This document shows positions 36,001-47,408 of a stretch of 64,000 nucleotides of DNA, piece by piece. Origin of the DNA: Umbilicaria muhlenbergii (taxonomy: Eukaryota; Ascomycota; Lecanoromycetes; Umbilicariales; Umbilicariaceae); assembly GCA_000611775.1 (NCBI GenBank), contig KK106987.1, positions 806,001 through 870,000 of the forward strand, in the 5' to 3' direction. The first letter of the stretch is position 1. The number at the start of each line of letters is the position of its first letter. The notes beneath the pieces are model-generated. The model saw nothing but the letters and a program-made list of their open reading frames with translations, did not search any database and was not told the DNA's origin. The translations under genes were made by a program, and so were the position numbers.

Positions 36001-38200
36001 AACACTACCAAGAGCTCTTCTTTATCCTTCAAACGCAACCACAGTACCTTGCCAGGCTTTTCAGAAAAATTCGAGAACAAGCGACTGCCGAAAAAGAATG
36101 CGATCGTATCAAGCATTTGACCATGGGGGTCTTTGGATATGCGCAAAAGAGAAGAGAGGAGTACTATCTGCTCAAACTCATCACACGCTCCATCAAGGAA
36201 GAAGTAGACGCCTGCCCTTCGATGCAGGACTACCTCCGAGGGAACTTTTTCTGGGCCAAAGTATTCAGCGCCTACGTCAAATCACCACGAGATCGAAAAT
36301 ACATGCGGGATGTACTTGGACCAGTTATCAAGGAAAATATCATCAATAATCCTGAGCTCGATCTGGAAAGTGATCCAATGCAAATATACCTCTCTGCTAT
36401 CGAGAACGAGCAGTTAAGAACTGGCCAGCGAAGCCAGCGAAGGCCGAACGTATCGCGAGAAGAAGCGATTCGGGATCCCGAGACCAAAAACACCTTCATC
36501 GCTCACCTCTCGGACCTCCGAGACATTGCTGACGAGTTCTTCGCCTCTCTCGAGGACCATCTGCACAAGTTACCGTACGGGGTCCGATATATCGCCCAAC
36601 AAACGTTCCAGTACCTGACGTCAAAATTCCAACACGAGGAGCAGGGCCATATATTACAAATAGTTGGTCACTGGGTGTGGAAAAGCTACCTTCAACCAGC
36701 TTTAACCGAGCCTGAAAAACATGGTGCAGTAGATAGGGGTCTATCTCAAGAGCACAAACGGAATCTTGCTGAAGTGACCAAAGTACTTGGTCAGGTTGCA
36801 GCTGGTAGACTCTTTGGAGGCGAGAACGTCTTCTTGCAGCCTCTTAATAGCTATGTTGGAGAGTCGATTGAACGACTTGGCGAGATCTGGGCCAATGGTA
36901 AGCTTGGCAATGGCAAACTTGTTGACGAAGGTGGTCGGCGATGTACCCGCGCTGATGATATTTATGAACAGTAATTACGATCCCTGATGCCGAGACACAA
37001 TTCGATATCGATGAGTTCAACGACCTCTACGCACGTACTAAACCTACCCTCTACATTAAAATGGCAGACATCTTCTCCATACATCACCTCGTTGCCGCAG
37101 ATATACCATACATCTGCCCAAGCCAGGACGACATGTTGCGCGAAGTAATTCGCGAGCTCGGAAGTGTCAAAAACAACGAGAACGAGCTCATGAACGTCAG
37201 CACATCTGAGATCAGCCTCACTTTGAATCCGAAGCTGCACAATGTAGAAGGTAGATCACCTGTGAACTTGGTTATGCGTTTCTAGACTAATTGCCGTCTA
37301 GACCCGGAAGCTGAGATAAAAGCCCTCTTCATGGAAACAAAGCGCTGTATCCTTTATATCATCCGAGTCCAGTCCGGAGCCAACCTGATGGAAATCATGG
37401 TCAAGCCCATCACTATGGAGGATGAAGACAAATGGGAAGGCCTAGTACGGGACGAACTCTCGGCGGGCAGCAGAAAGCGGGGAGCCTATGCAGAGGCTAA
37501 CACCATCATCGACATCGCCTCGATGACATATGCTGAACTCAAGCGGACAGCCCTTGAAAATATCCTTCATCTCGAGCAACTTGGTCGCCTCACCCGTCAT
37601 AACCACTACCAAGATCTTCTCAACGCCATCGCGGTCGATATCAGGACTAAGCATCGGCGCCGCGTGCAACGCCAGCGGGAGCTGGAAGGCGTGCGGTTGA
37701 CCCTGGCCAGGCTCAACGATCAAGCTGTCTATCTTGACCAACAGCTCAAAACCTACAACGACTACATTGAGCAAGCGATGGTGACGCTGCAAAATAAGAA
37801 GGGCAAGAAACGTTTCCTCATGCCCTTTACCAAGCAATGGGATCACGAGCGTGAACTGCAACGCTCGGGCCGTGTACCCAAATTCGGCTCCTTCAAATAT
37901 TCGGCCCAAGACCTCGCCAACCGCGGCGTACTCGTCTCGTGGCAGGGTTACAACGAGCGTCAATGGGACAAGATTGACTTGACCATCTCCAGTAACGAAG
38001 TCGGTGTATTTAGCATCGAAGGCAGCAACGGACCGATCGCCATGCCCGGAGCGAGCGCGCATATACCACTTGACGACCTGCTGCAGGCTCAATTCAACGG
38101 CACGCAATTCTTAGAATTCTTTGGCGGTCAGTTGAGGGTTAACGTTAACCTATTTTTGCATTTGATAATGAGAAAATTCTATAAAGACAAGGACTCTTGA
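33042..38200 (+). CDS. rng2: IQGAP-type Ras GTPase-activating-like protein (Rng2/Iqg1)
   Basis: Exons 33042-36897, 36972-37250 and 37302-38200 give 1677 aa. This scaffold organises actin, myosin light chains and formin at the contractile ring and septum. Residues 1-265 are Ser/Pro-rich and disordered. A calponin-homology domain lies at about 270-400 (YEYLCHIGEAKEWIEDII, DGVTLAEVVQALYP, KNIPKVIYCIHALSWLL). A short PEPEPEPEP run follows near 445. A long array of about 14 IQ-like repeats covers about 468-870, each with LQxxxRGxxxR. The RasGAP-related domain is at about 930-1290 and the RasGAP C-terminal region ends the protein (PFTKQWDHERELQRSGRVPK, KFGSFKYSAQDLANRGVLV). IQGAP GAP domains normally lack GAP activity and bind Cdc42/Rac. 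The first ATG in frame is 33042. Both introns rejoin a continuous family sequence. Confidence 0.95.
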
Positions 38201-38878
38201 CGAAGCCAGGAGCAGGGATCGCGCCGATAAGAGGGTAGGACCCATTATTTGGGTCATCAAATGGAGAGCGTTTGCATTGGAAAGGCGCGCGGTGGTTGGG
38301 GCACTTGGCTTTGTGTGCTGGTTTTGCTGCTTCAATGAGGCGCATCATAGAGGAGTATATGAGGCTGGTCAATTCTTGGGACAGTCCATGCACATATGCT
38401 GCTCTTCATGGTAAACTATTTGTTGGCTTCGACGTATATTAGTTTGTACATAGCCTACGACAGTAATGAAAGCTCCGCCCACTGATAACAAATACTGCAA
38501 TCACGATCCAGCCGAACAAGTCTCTCGAGTCACGAGTGCAGTGGTGATTGATTAAGCTGAATCAAGACGTCCATTGCCTCAAAGACCCACCGAAATACAT
38601 TGATGCCTAAGGTACCCTCTTATGGACTGCCCAACTTAAGCTCAAAGTCGCATTGATTAGGTTCGCGGTCCCTGAACAATTATGACCAGCCATGACGACT
38701 GTCACGAGATATAAGCCTCCTCAGCATCCGAGGCACCCATCTCAGGTAATCGACCAGATGTAAGATATGTAAGCAACGGCAATGCTTATGTACAGTCCAT
38801 CTGAACTACGTACGCTTTTCCATCTTCACTGCGTTTGCCTGCTCCGCACCCATCACGCCTCTTCCCAGGTCCACCACA
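38201..38878 (+). other. intergenic: IQGAP 3' end and cyanamide hydratase promoter
   Basis: About 0.7 kb between same-strand genes. No gene, repeat or RNA is supported. A pyrimidine-rich stretch directly precedes the ATG at 38879. Confidence 0.5.
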
Positions 38879-39721
38879 ATGTCCGATCCCATCAAACTCC
38901 ACGGCTTCACCGCCCTTCCCCGTGACACCAAAGTTCTCCTCAACGGCCAAAAGAACATACATGCACCCACGCCTATTTCAATCAGCCAAATCCAAGTCCC
39001 CAGCACCCCCTTGGCCACTGCTACCTATGACTACGTCAAAAAGGCACTCTCCCCCCCAACCTACGCTCATAGCATGCGTGTCTATTACTATGGACTTGCT
39101 ATTGCCCGCCAACAATTTCCATCCTGGGAGTTTTCCGAAGAAACGTATTTCTTAACGTGCATGCTCCATGATATTGGAACCACGACCGAGAATCTGCGGA
39201 AGACTTTGATGAGTTTTGAATTTTACGGCGGCTTGCTGGCTCTGGATCTCTTGCAGAGCGAAGGGTACGCAGCGGGGAAAGAGCAGGCAGAGGCAGTCGC
39301 AGAGGTGGGATCTGAGTCCTGTTTTGTTGAGATATGGGGTTGGTGATTGGAGCTTACATTCGGTCTCTCATAGGCGATTATCAGACATCAGGATATTGGC
39401 GAGTCAGGGAAGATTACGACAATAGGGCAACTAATCCAGCTTGCCACCATTTTCGGTGCAATCCCCTAAAGTACACAGCACATAGCCTTCGGCGCCGCTA
39501 ACAAAGATGCAGACAACATGGGCGGTCATGCCGACTTAGTCCACAAGGGCACCATCGAAGCCGTGACGTCCGAATTCCCGCGTCAGAAATGGTCTTCTTG
39601 CTTTGCGGCGACGATCCGTGAGGAAAACGGGTTGAAACCCTGGGCCCATACGACCGCGCTTGGAGAGGAGGATTTCCCTAATGGAGTGCTGAATAACAAG
39701 CTGATGGAGCCGTATGATTAG
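38879..39721 (+). CDS. cyanamide hydratase-like HD-domain protein
   Basis: Exons 38879-39304, 39374-39455 and 39513-39721 give 238 aa, close to the ~244 aa of fungal cyanamide hydratases. The family hydrates cyanamide to urea using a metal site in an HD fold. Visible ligands fit the H-HD-D pattern: His64 in [15 protein letters not shown], His97-Asp98 in [16 protein letters not shown], and the exon-2 segment [15 protein letters not shown]. The segment [22 protein letters not shown] is typical of the family end, as is the region with [21 protein letters not shown]. The 69- and 57-nt introns are both needed to restore the fold. HD proteins of this type also include enzymes acting on isonitriles and other small nitriles, so the exact substrate is inferred. 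No neighbouring gene points to a nitrogen-catabolism cluster. Confidence 0.9.
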
Positions 39722-41433
39722 ATCGAGTTCTCAAAATTTGCATAGTAATCCATTCCATTAGGAGCTATGGACTCTTAACCCAGTGTAGTATCAAGCAACC
39801 GGACGATGGAACAAGCCCTATATATTCTATATATTCCGAGGGTGTGGGTGTCAAAGTTCTCCAGCGGGGCCCCAGCACTTGTCTCCCTCATCATCGGGAT
39901 TCTTCCTCTCAACAACGATCACTTTGCGGTGTGGATGATTGCGGGGCCGCCCGAGTAGACCGATGGATTCCAAGCCTCCACAAGTAGCGTGACTGAACTT
40001 TGAGCTGGTCACCTGTTGGAGACATGGCTTGCGTGACGCCCCATAAGGCTGGCAGGCAGGGTGATCTCAGCGGCTTCCAGAGCTTCCACGCTGGGGGACG
40101 GTTAGCGGCAAGAACACGCAATGAAGCATCAGGGGCACGGCACAGTAGATAAACCTCATCCAGATCGAGGCAACCCATCCGTACCCGTTCTAGGGCATCC
40201 AATTATAATCACCTGGTTGGCCCTGTTCTTCTTGGGAGAGCGGCAGAGCCCTGTCGCTCACTCCAGAGCTCAATTGGGTTCAAACAGACGATGAAATAGC
40301 CACGGCGTCATCTTCAGGCTGAGCGTTCACCCTGCTGCGAGAATATATCCGAGGCCACCTACACTTTCGCGGCCGGCACCGCGCACGCGCGGAGCATTTG
40401 CAGCCAGCTGGCGGTTATCCTAGTCCTATAAGATGCGGACACGAGAACGTGCTGTTGGTGAGGTGGTACCGGCTCCCGTCGGCCATGAGGGCTGACACCA
40501 AGGCGGATTTTTGACAGACGGTCTCTTCAGAAGATACAACCCATTGCAGTCGGACTTTCTGGTCAGCAAGCCAGTGACTCATTGTCATTTTCTTGGGAGA
40601 TCACGTTGTCCCACGCTCGGACAATATGCCAGTACCATCTTTGCCGCTTGCTGACCATCCCTCAGACTCAACTCTGCGCTAGGTGTCTTGTCGCAAGCAG
40701 CAAGGGAGCCCATTTGCAAGAATGAGGCTTGCTTGCTGATCACCATGTTGCCATTTACCAATGAGTTCCAGAGGCGACAGATCATGTGTCTGAAGTTTGG
40801 TGTACGGCTTCCCGCCCGCTGTCAGGGTGCTGACACGGCTTGGAGCAGCCATTCCGGTTACTCTATCAGCGATTACCTTACCTTACCACGTGCTTACCTT
40901 GCCGTATGCATGTCTGATCTGTAAGAACCCAAACGCTTAATCGCTCCATCGCTCCCAGCAAGTTGGGGCGAGTCGGGTTGACGTCGGAATTACCAGCCTA
41001 CTGGCATCACTGGCACTGGCACTGCCACTGGACGTCACCGTACCCCAGTATGAGGCTTAAGCCGACCCTACCCATCACTCGCTGCAATCGGGTCAATACT
41101 TATTCTCTTTGTTTTCCCCGCGTTTGAGCGTGCATGACCAGAGCATTGGAGAATTTCCGGCAAAAGATTCTAGTTGTTATTCAATTCACCTGGTTTTGGC
41201 TGCAATTAGCATTGATAAGCCAGTCGTTCTATAGTCTGTCACATATCAAATCTGCTCTATTTCTCCGTCATAGTTCATACAGCGTTTCGCCATTCTATCT
41301 TATTTACTTCAATTCATCACATAGTTCCAGAAATGTTAGTAGCATCTTTAACTGTGACCTTCGAAGGCGTCTTGCTAACGAACCTTTGGTAGCACCCATA
41401 ACCATCCTCATCGACTTCCTTCATTCCAGTAGC
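39722..41433 (+). other. long intergenic region with AAGGTA-type motif
   Basis: About 1.7 kb without a supported gene. The motif taccttaccttaccacgtg lies at 40874-40892 and is followed by another ttacctt. The end (about 41100-41430) is T/C-rich and looks like a long 5' UTR. An upstream open extension of the next gene to 41134 (hydrophobic, FTWFWLQLALISQSFYSL) is judged untranslated. Confidence 0.45.
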
Positions 41434-42222
41434 ATGTCTACATACCTTGATCCTATCGAATCCGTTAGCATTCCCGAAAACTTTTCTGCCGAGCGCCCTC
41501 CTATCCTTAATGAGACCATCTGTGGTTGCAATTGCGGTTGCCCGAGTTGTGTTTGCTACAACGCTGGTGAGGGTGACTCGATCACGTCCTGGCGGAGTGA
41601 TGAGGACGAAGAAAAGGAGTCTCAGTTCGAACACTTGGCCAATCGTATCTATGATTTACGCCTTCTTGACAGCGAGCATCGCCAAGGTCTCGACACCACA
41701 ACCTTCGGCTTGGCCCAAGATGAACCGTATCAGACATACACCATCGAGTCCGACCCCGAATTCGATGTCAATGCGGATGCGGAAGCTGCCATGAGCCAAG
41801 TTCTGCACGACCAGCTCGCGAACCATTCCGAACACCGCCTTTTGCTCGGTGAATCCCAAAGCCTCCTTCCCTCTCCGTGGTTACTAGTCGACTTTCTCGA
41901 CCCCCGACCTTCCACTCCTGGCGCCGACTCTACAATGGTGAATCCGAGCACGGGAGAGAACAGTATGATGAGCAGCATAACGTCTTCGATGCAACTCATG
42001 CGGAGTGTTAGCCCGGGCCACTTCACCAAGCACGCTGGAGCAGGCTTCCAGGCTTTTCCGCACAACTTTACCGCCCGGCCGCTGGAGTTGACGTCGCTTC
42101 AAAGCCATGCACATTGCTGTGTGCACGGTAACCTCTGCATTGGATCGCCCTTGGGACGAGGTACGACAGTAGAGAGTGAATCCGGACACAGCGATGATGA
42201 CGAGGATGCACGATCTGAGTAG
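41434..42222 (+). CDS. protein of unknown function with a cysteine cluster
   Basis: A single exon of 262 aa from the ATG at 41434 (MSTYLDPIESVSIPENFSAE). The frame stays open 100 codons upstream to 41134, but that part resembles 5' UTR, so the inner start was chosen. Near residue 31 there is a dense Cys motif CGCNCGCPSCVC that could bind a metal. The rest is acidic and polar (WRSDEDEEKESQFEHLANRI), with a Ser/Met-rich segment and a second Cys/His cluster (SHAHCCVHGNLCIGS), ending in acidic HSDDDEDARSE. I do not recognise a family. The two Cys-rich patches suggest metal binding or redox chemistry, by inference only. A long uninterrupted frame and balanced composition argue that it is a real gene. 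Confidence 0.55.
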   Translation: MSTYLDPIESVSIPENFSAERPPILNETICGCNCGCPSCVCYNAGEGDSITSWRSDEDEEKESQFEHLANRIYDLRLLDSEHRQGLDTTTFGLAQDEPYQTYTIESDPEFDVNADAEAAMSQVLHDQLANHSEHRLLLGESQSLLPSPWLLVDFLDPRPSTPGADSTMVNPSTGENSMMSSITSSMQLMRSVSPGHFTKHAGAGFQAFPHNFTARPLELTSLQSHAHCCVHGNLCIGSPLGRGTTVESESGHSDDDEDARSE

Positions 42223-42956
42223 GAGGCTTTCATGGCATGGAAAGCCGTCACTGCGAGGTGATCACGAGGAAGATGATGATGGATATGAGGATGGACATGA
42301 GGGATATGAATTACGGACATGATAGACAGATGGCGGACCTCACGATTCTACTGAGGGGTTACATACGTGATCACTCTGCTGTAGCATTTACTTCCACCGC
42401 ATTGGGGGTTACTTTCACTTCTTTTATCCGGCGGTCGGAACTTGTTGTTCTATTAGATGTATCCTACGAGTTTACCATTCTATGTACGATATCACTGTTG
42501 ATTACTAAACCTATGATTACCACATCAAGCGATGAGGCTTATGGTTAAGCTACCGTATCGGAGAATCATCCGCCTGGATGCAACGATGTTTGCGTCTTGC
42601 ATATTTTATGGAGTGTACTTCACTGATCCTTGACCGGCATACACGAATGCAAGGTCAAGCTGCTCGACGCGGAAGCTGCAAGCCTTTGAGGTTCCAGTAC
42701 CGGTCCCATGCTCCCATATGACGACCTCTAAGTGATGAGTTTGCCAGATGCCGCAAGTGCTGTACGGAGTATCTCGTACTTTTATTGATGGTGACGTTGA
42801 GGCTAAACCGGTGGGAACAACCTCGCATCCACCCTAAGGCCATTAGACCATGAAGACCAGCCCAGCCAAGATCAGCCCGTCCACTCCCTCTTACATTATT
42901 GCAGGATGATGTTAAGCGGAACATATGTTGGTATTAGGGCCCTAAGAAAAGACGTC
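42223..42956. other. intergenic between convergent genes
   Basis: About 0.7 kb between 3' ends of the Cys-cluster gene (+) and the ISG12-like gene (-). Only short chance frames. Directly after the stop the plus strand has GATGATGATGGATATGAGGATGGACATGAG-like purine-rich words. No further feature. Confidence 0.5.
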
Positions 42957-43695
42957 CTAACCCTCCTGCACAGCTACGATCTTCTTCCAAACCATCCCCA
43001 AGCGCTGAAAATACGAAAATAGCGACCCTTTAGGTACAGCGCCTAAATACTGAGCCTGCCATTCTGCAGCGAAAGATCCTAACACCCACTCAATCAGCTT
43101 CAACTCCTCATTCATCCAGAACAGCGAAGTACTTACCCTCCACCGGCCCTAACTCCGCAAACCCCAACGCCTCTAACAGATACGGCGCCAACAACACTAA
43201 AATCCCAAACGCCACAATCGCCACAACAGCGGCGGTCCAAAGCGGATGCTCTCTCACAAATTCCCCAATAGCATCAACAGCATCGCTGGCTTTCTTGTAT
43301 GCGTTGGCAATGGCGCCGCTAAGGCGAGTGCTGCCTTCTTTGACGAGGTTTTCAATCTTGTGGAAAACTGCCTTGGCGAGGGATGAGTACCAGGTGTTCC
43401 AGGATGTGGTAGAAGGACGGTGGCTATGGATGATAGAGCGGATTGAGGCGTCAAGGGTAGGGCCTGGCTTGGGGGCTGAGAGAAGTGCAGTGAGGATTTG
43501 GGAGGCGGCTTCTTCCGGGGTTTTGAGGTTTGAGGACTTGGTAGTGATGGGTTGAATAGATGGAGTTTCCTTTTCAGTTAGGGATACGTAGCAGCGAGAC
43601 TTCTCGATATTGAAGCTGTCGGCCATTTTGACTATGGGTTTGCGGGGAGCTGCTGCGCAGGGGATGCACTCAAGGAGGCCTTGGAGCATGTCCAT
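42957..43695 (-). CDS. ISG12/IFI6-like fungal membrane protein
   Basis: Exon 1 (43137-43695) and exon 2 (42957-43078) give 226 aa. The N-terminal half is polar with no recognised domain. It is followed by an amphipathic region (KIENLVKEGSTRLSGAIANA) and one clear membrane segment at about 152-175 (LWTAAVVAIVAFGILVLLAP). The end of the hydrophobic module, LGFAELGPVEGSFAAEWQAQ followed by LFSYFQRLGM, resembles the Gly/Ala-rich tail of fungal proteins related to the interferon-induced ISG12/IFI6 family. Animal members localise to mitochondria or endoplasmic reticulum, and the fungal role is unknown. The 58-nt intron is supported because it restores this tail; without it the frame ends after KYFAVLDE. 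The ATG at 43693-43695 was preferred over an upstream in-frame region lacking coding character. Confidence 0.68.
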
Positions 43696-44765
43696 GTTGG
43701 ATTTTGAAATGAAGATTGAAGGAGATTGAAAGTTTGTGCAACTGATAGAATCAGATTTGAGGAACGAATGGTAGAGATATTGGGAAATTGAATAGTTAAG
43801 AACGATGTACAAGTGGGGTTAATGTTTGGTGTCGGGACGGATTCTTGGTTGTCACCGAGTGAATGAGGAGTTTAGGAAGCAGCATCTGGAGTGGGGTAGA
43901 ATGCGGAATAACCGAGAGTTTCTATTCTGCAGCCACGCTAATATTAAATTACTTACAGCCCCGTGACTGGTTAATAAGCCTGCTCCCCTGCGTGCAACCC
44001 CCCCCACTTGCCTGTAAACAACACGCTGACACGTCTGCAGGCTTCTTCAACTCTTTCACACCCTTCTCCTTCTCATCCTCCTCAACCTCTTCATCACCGT
44101 CACTGCTGTCCTCATCACTGTCATCACCTCATACGCCCCCCTTACGCCCTTTATTGCCTCTATCACTGCAGACGCCCTGCCTGTCGCCCTTATCACCACA
44201 GGCGCCTCTCACGCCCCTCAATACTGTCCCTGGACATGATGTCTGAGTTATACATCACCCTTCACTGATCTCATAAAGGTCTGAGAACGTCTCTTCTTCA
44301 CCTGTGAGACTCATGTGCTACTGCCGCTGACTTTGAGGCCTACTGGCCGCATATCAACAACATCTGATCAGAGGTACTGAGTAGCCTTCTGAGGCTCCCC
44401 TGAGCTTGAGTGAAGGCCACGGACTTTCAGCTACACTTGAAGGGGGGTCACGGAGTCTCAACTGAAGGAGTGAAGGCGTGAACATGCTGAGCAATGTCTG
44501 AGGGGTGAGGCAGCGACGACGACAGTGAGCTGAAGGGGTAGGAAAGGTGGTGAGAGCTTGAGCAGCAATGAGGGCCAGAGAGTGACAGCATTAAAGAGGG
44601 GCGTTGTATCATTATTTATTTATTTTAATTACTTGACTCCATCAAAACCCGCCTGAGTACTACTCTATTTATCACCATTCTACTTTCTGAGTCTAATTAC
44701 CGTATTTGGAAAAGGCGGGCTTGGAAATGGTTGTTGGGCGCCCAGTTGGGTTTGACTCGAGTTGA
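43696..44765. other. intergenic with pyrimidine-rich then purine-rich blocks
   Basis: About 1.1 kb. 44033-44230 is strongly C/T-rich on the plus strand (ctcctcaacctcttcatcacc words) and 44440-44600 is purine-rich (gtgaaggcgtgaac, gaaggggtaggaaagg). No coding frame is convincing. It may be a decayed low-complexity or duplicated segment; no inverted-repeat boundary was found by eye. Confidence 0.45.
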
Positions 44766-45485
44766 ATGTTATCTGTTGCACTAAGAAGTTTCCTCGCACT
44801 GGCCGTGATTGCCTTTTGCCTGGGTAGCTCAGTTGTGCAAGGTGACGTTCAACTGGCTGTGTGTGGTCCCATCGGCTCCTCCTTTGTTTTCTATGGTGGG
44901 CTTATTAAGCAGTCTAGGGCTGTAAGTAATTTAATATTAGCGTGGCTGCAGAATAGAAACTCCCGAATAACCTTGCGACCCGCATCCAGTATCTGGAGAG
45001 CATTGTCACAGTAAGCATCAGGATCGATTGACGCTGAACCGACCATAACACAACCGAAGATGTCACTAATCGCATTCGCTCAAGACTTGCTCACAATGAT
45101 GATGAGAACCGCCTTGTCAGTATAAACGAGTTGACTGACTGCTCCGAAGAAGTGAGCAAGCAATGGGTCGAGAGAAATACTGAGTAATCTGGGCTCTCAG
45201 AATAACAGCTCCCTGCAGGTCATCAAGCCATGGGACTTCATCCTTGCCCTTAACGGCTCCGTTGAGTCTCTTCCCGTTTCACGGGTTGAAGGAGAGAGTA
45301 GCGGGATATATCCAGCTCATTATCGTATCCCGCCCACCAGTATTGACTCCCTGGAGTAGCAGGAACATATCAACGCTCAGGAACGCTTCGCTTTCGCGAC
45401 TTGCTCTACAACGTCTGTTGAATTTCCGGACTGCTTCAGGACCGGCAGATTCAGTCCAGGCATGCTCCAGGCGATCTTTAACTAA
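44766..45485 (+). pseudogene. probable decayed gene for a secreted protein
   Basis: An ATG at 44766 opens a convincing signal peptide (RSFLALAVIAFCLGSSVVQG). Downstream, protein-like segments continue in different frames: LPNNLATRIQYLESIVT from 44960, VTNRIRSRLAHNDDENRLVS from 45062, then a third stretch in the frame of the ATG from about 45171 (LQVIKPWDFILALNGSVES). That last frame is interrupted by TAG at 45357-45359, directly followed by a further natural-looking stretch ending at TAA 45483-45485. Introns explain part of this, but I found no set of junctions that joins all pieces in frame; the first candidate intron is only ~35 nt and the later frame change has no good splice sites. Either several non-canonical introns exist or the gene carries a frameshift and a nonsense change. 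No family is recognised. Confidence 0.4.
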
Positions 45486-46053
45486 TCATGCCATGCAATC
45501 AACAGTCACTTCGCCTATTACAGTTGGTGGGAATGTCATCACTCACCACTAGCGAGTCTCTTTTGAAGCAAAGGCCAAATGGCCGGAACTGAAACTAGGC
45601 GCGGTAGCTGCAATAGTAAACAGGACTGAGCCTACCTCCGTACCGTACTCCGCTCGTCCTTCCTACCGCGCCGCTCCAAGCCAGCCACCTTAGTGTAGCG
45701 GGACCAGCACCCCACAGATGCACGGGCATGATCCGCACCACCAGATCTTCGACATCATCGATCCCAGACGCAGCCACTGCAGCACAAGGGCCTTTGAGTT
45801 CCAGACCAGAACAAAGATGGACGACGGAATTAGGAGTTTAGAAAGGGGAGGAAAGTTGTACAAGGGGTGCATAATATCCATTGCGTCAGGGGACACTCTC
45901 TTCCGTGCAAGAGCGGATATATTTATTTTTTCGAGTAAAACGCATCCCATTCAAACCTCTTCATACCTATCACACCATCTTGCAATTGAGAATCCGTGAT
46001 TCGTTCCAATTGACCCTTGATACACCTCACCGACTCTCAAGAACACCGCGATC
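45486..46053 (+). other. alcohol dehydrogenase promoter region
   Basis: No gene supported. A T/A-rich ATATATTTATTTTTTCG word near 45915-45932, about 130 bases upstream of the ATG at 46054, could act as a TATA-like element. Confidence 0.45.
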
Positions 46054-47408
46054 ATGTCCACCGACTACAAATTCCAAGGATGGATGGGCAAGGACAAACA
46101 CGCGGTCGAAGGCAAAATGGAATGGGAAGAGTACGAGCCCAAAACATGGCAAGAGACCGACATCGACATCAAAATCACCCACTGCGGCATCTGCGGTAGC
46201 GACCTCCACACCCTGCGCAGCGGATGGGGCCCGACCATCTATCCGTGTTGCGTCGGCCACGAAATCGTCGGTACGGCCGTCCGCGTGGGCAAGGAGGTGA
46301 AGAAGAATATCAAGTACGTCCTTATCATCATCACTTTCCCTCTACCCAGGAGTCCTTCTCCATCAATTGACTAAATTCAAACAACGACAGAGTCGGCGAC
46401 CGCGTCGGCGTCGGCGCCCAATCCGGTTCCTGCCTCAAACCCGACTGCTACGAATGCTCCAGCGGCCTGGAAAACCACTGCCCGCGTCAAATCGGCACCT
46501 ACAACGGCACGTACCCCGACGGCAGCAAGTCCTACGGCGGGTACGTCCTTCCCCCCCCTCCCAAATTCTCCCGAAAAGTCCCCCGTTCCCCATTTCCTAG
46601 GATCAGGAACGAAACATATGCGCTAACCCTCCCAGCTACGCCGACTACTGCCGCGCCCCCTCCCACTTCGTCATCCCCATCCCCGCCGCCATCCCCTCCG
46701 CCGCCGCAGCCCCCATGCTCTGCGGCGGCATCACCGTCTACTCCCCGCTGAAGAAAAACGGCGCTGGCCCCGGCAAGAAGGTCGGCATCGTCGGGATCGG
46801 CGGCCTCGGCCATTTCGGTCTTCTGTACGCCCAAGCCCTGGGCTGTGAGGAGATCACGGCGATCAGCCGCACGAGCGCCAAGAAAGCCGACGCCGTGAAG
46901 ATGGGGGCGACAACATTCATCGCCACGGACGAAGAGGACGATTGGGCGACGAGGCATGAGCGGACGTTGGATTTGATTGTGTCGACGGTGTCGTCGGCGC
47001 AGATGCCGATGGCGGAGTATTTGGAGCTGCTGCGGACGGGGGGGCGCTTTGTCCAGGTTGGGGTGCCGGAGGAGCCGATTCCGAGTTTTCATGCGTTTGC
47101 GTTGATCATGAAGGGGGCGACGGTGGGGGGGAGCTCGATTGGGTCGGTGGCGGAGATTGAGGTATGGTGGGATTTCTACTGTTTGTTGGGGGCGGGGGAA
47201 GAGGGCTTTGGGGGGTTTTGGTTTCGGGCCACCATTTGCTAATGATTGGTTTGTGTAGGAAATGCTGGAATTGAGTGCGGAGAAGGGCGTGAAGCCTTGG
47301 ATTCAGACGAGGCCTTTGAAGGAGGCGAATCAGGCGGTTGTTGATTTGGATGCCGGGAAGGCGAGGTATAGGTATTGTTTGGTTAATGAGAAGCATGCGG
47401 AGGCTTAG
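46054..47408 (+). CDS. zinc-dependent alcohol dehydrogenase, cinnamyl/ADH6-7 type
   Basis: Exons 46054-46313, 46391-46540, 46636-47161 and 47259-47408 give 361 aa, the normal length of NADP-dependent medium-chain dehydrogenases such as yeast Adh6. These cytosolic enzymes reduce aromatic and aliphatic aldehydes to alcohols. The catalytic zinc ligands are Cys44 in THCGICGSDLH and His69-Glu70 in CCVGHEIVG. The structural zinc loop follows in GSCLKPDCYECSSGLENHC. The coenzyme site is the Rossmann signature GIVGIGGLGHFGLLYAQALG, followed by ISRTSAKKADAVKMGAT. The end VKPWIQTRPLKEANQAVVDL is typical. All three introns fall at in-frame positions that restore continuous family sequence. Third positions are GC-rich, and no defect was seen. 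The substrate range cannot be read from sequence. Confidence 0.95.

Noticed and set aside
41134-41433. N-terminal hydrophobic extension of the Cys-cluster protein
   Set aside because: Composition resembles a T/C-rich 5' leader; the internal ATG at 41434 gives a more protein-like start.
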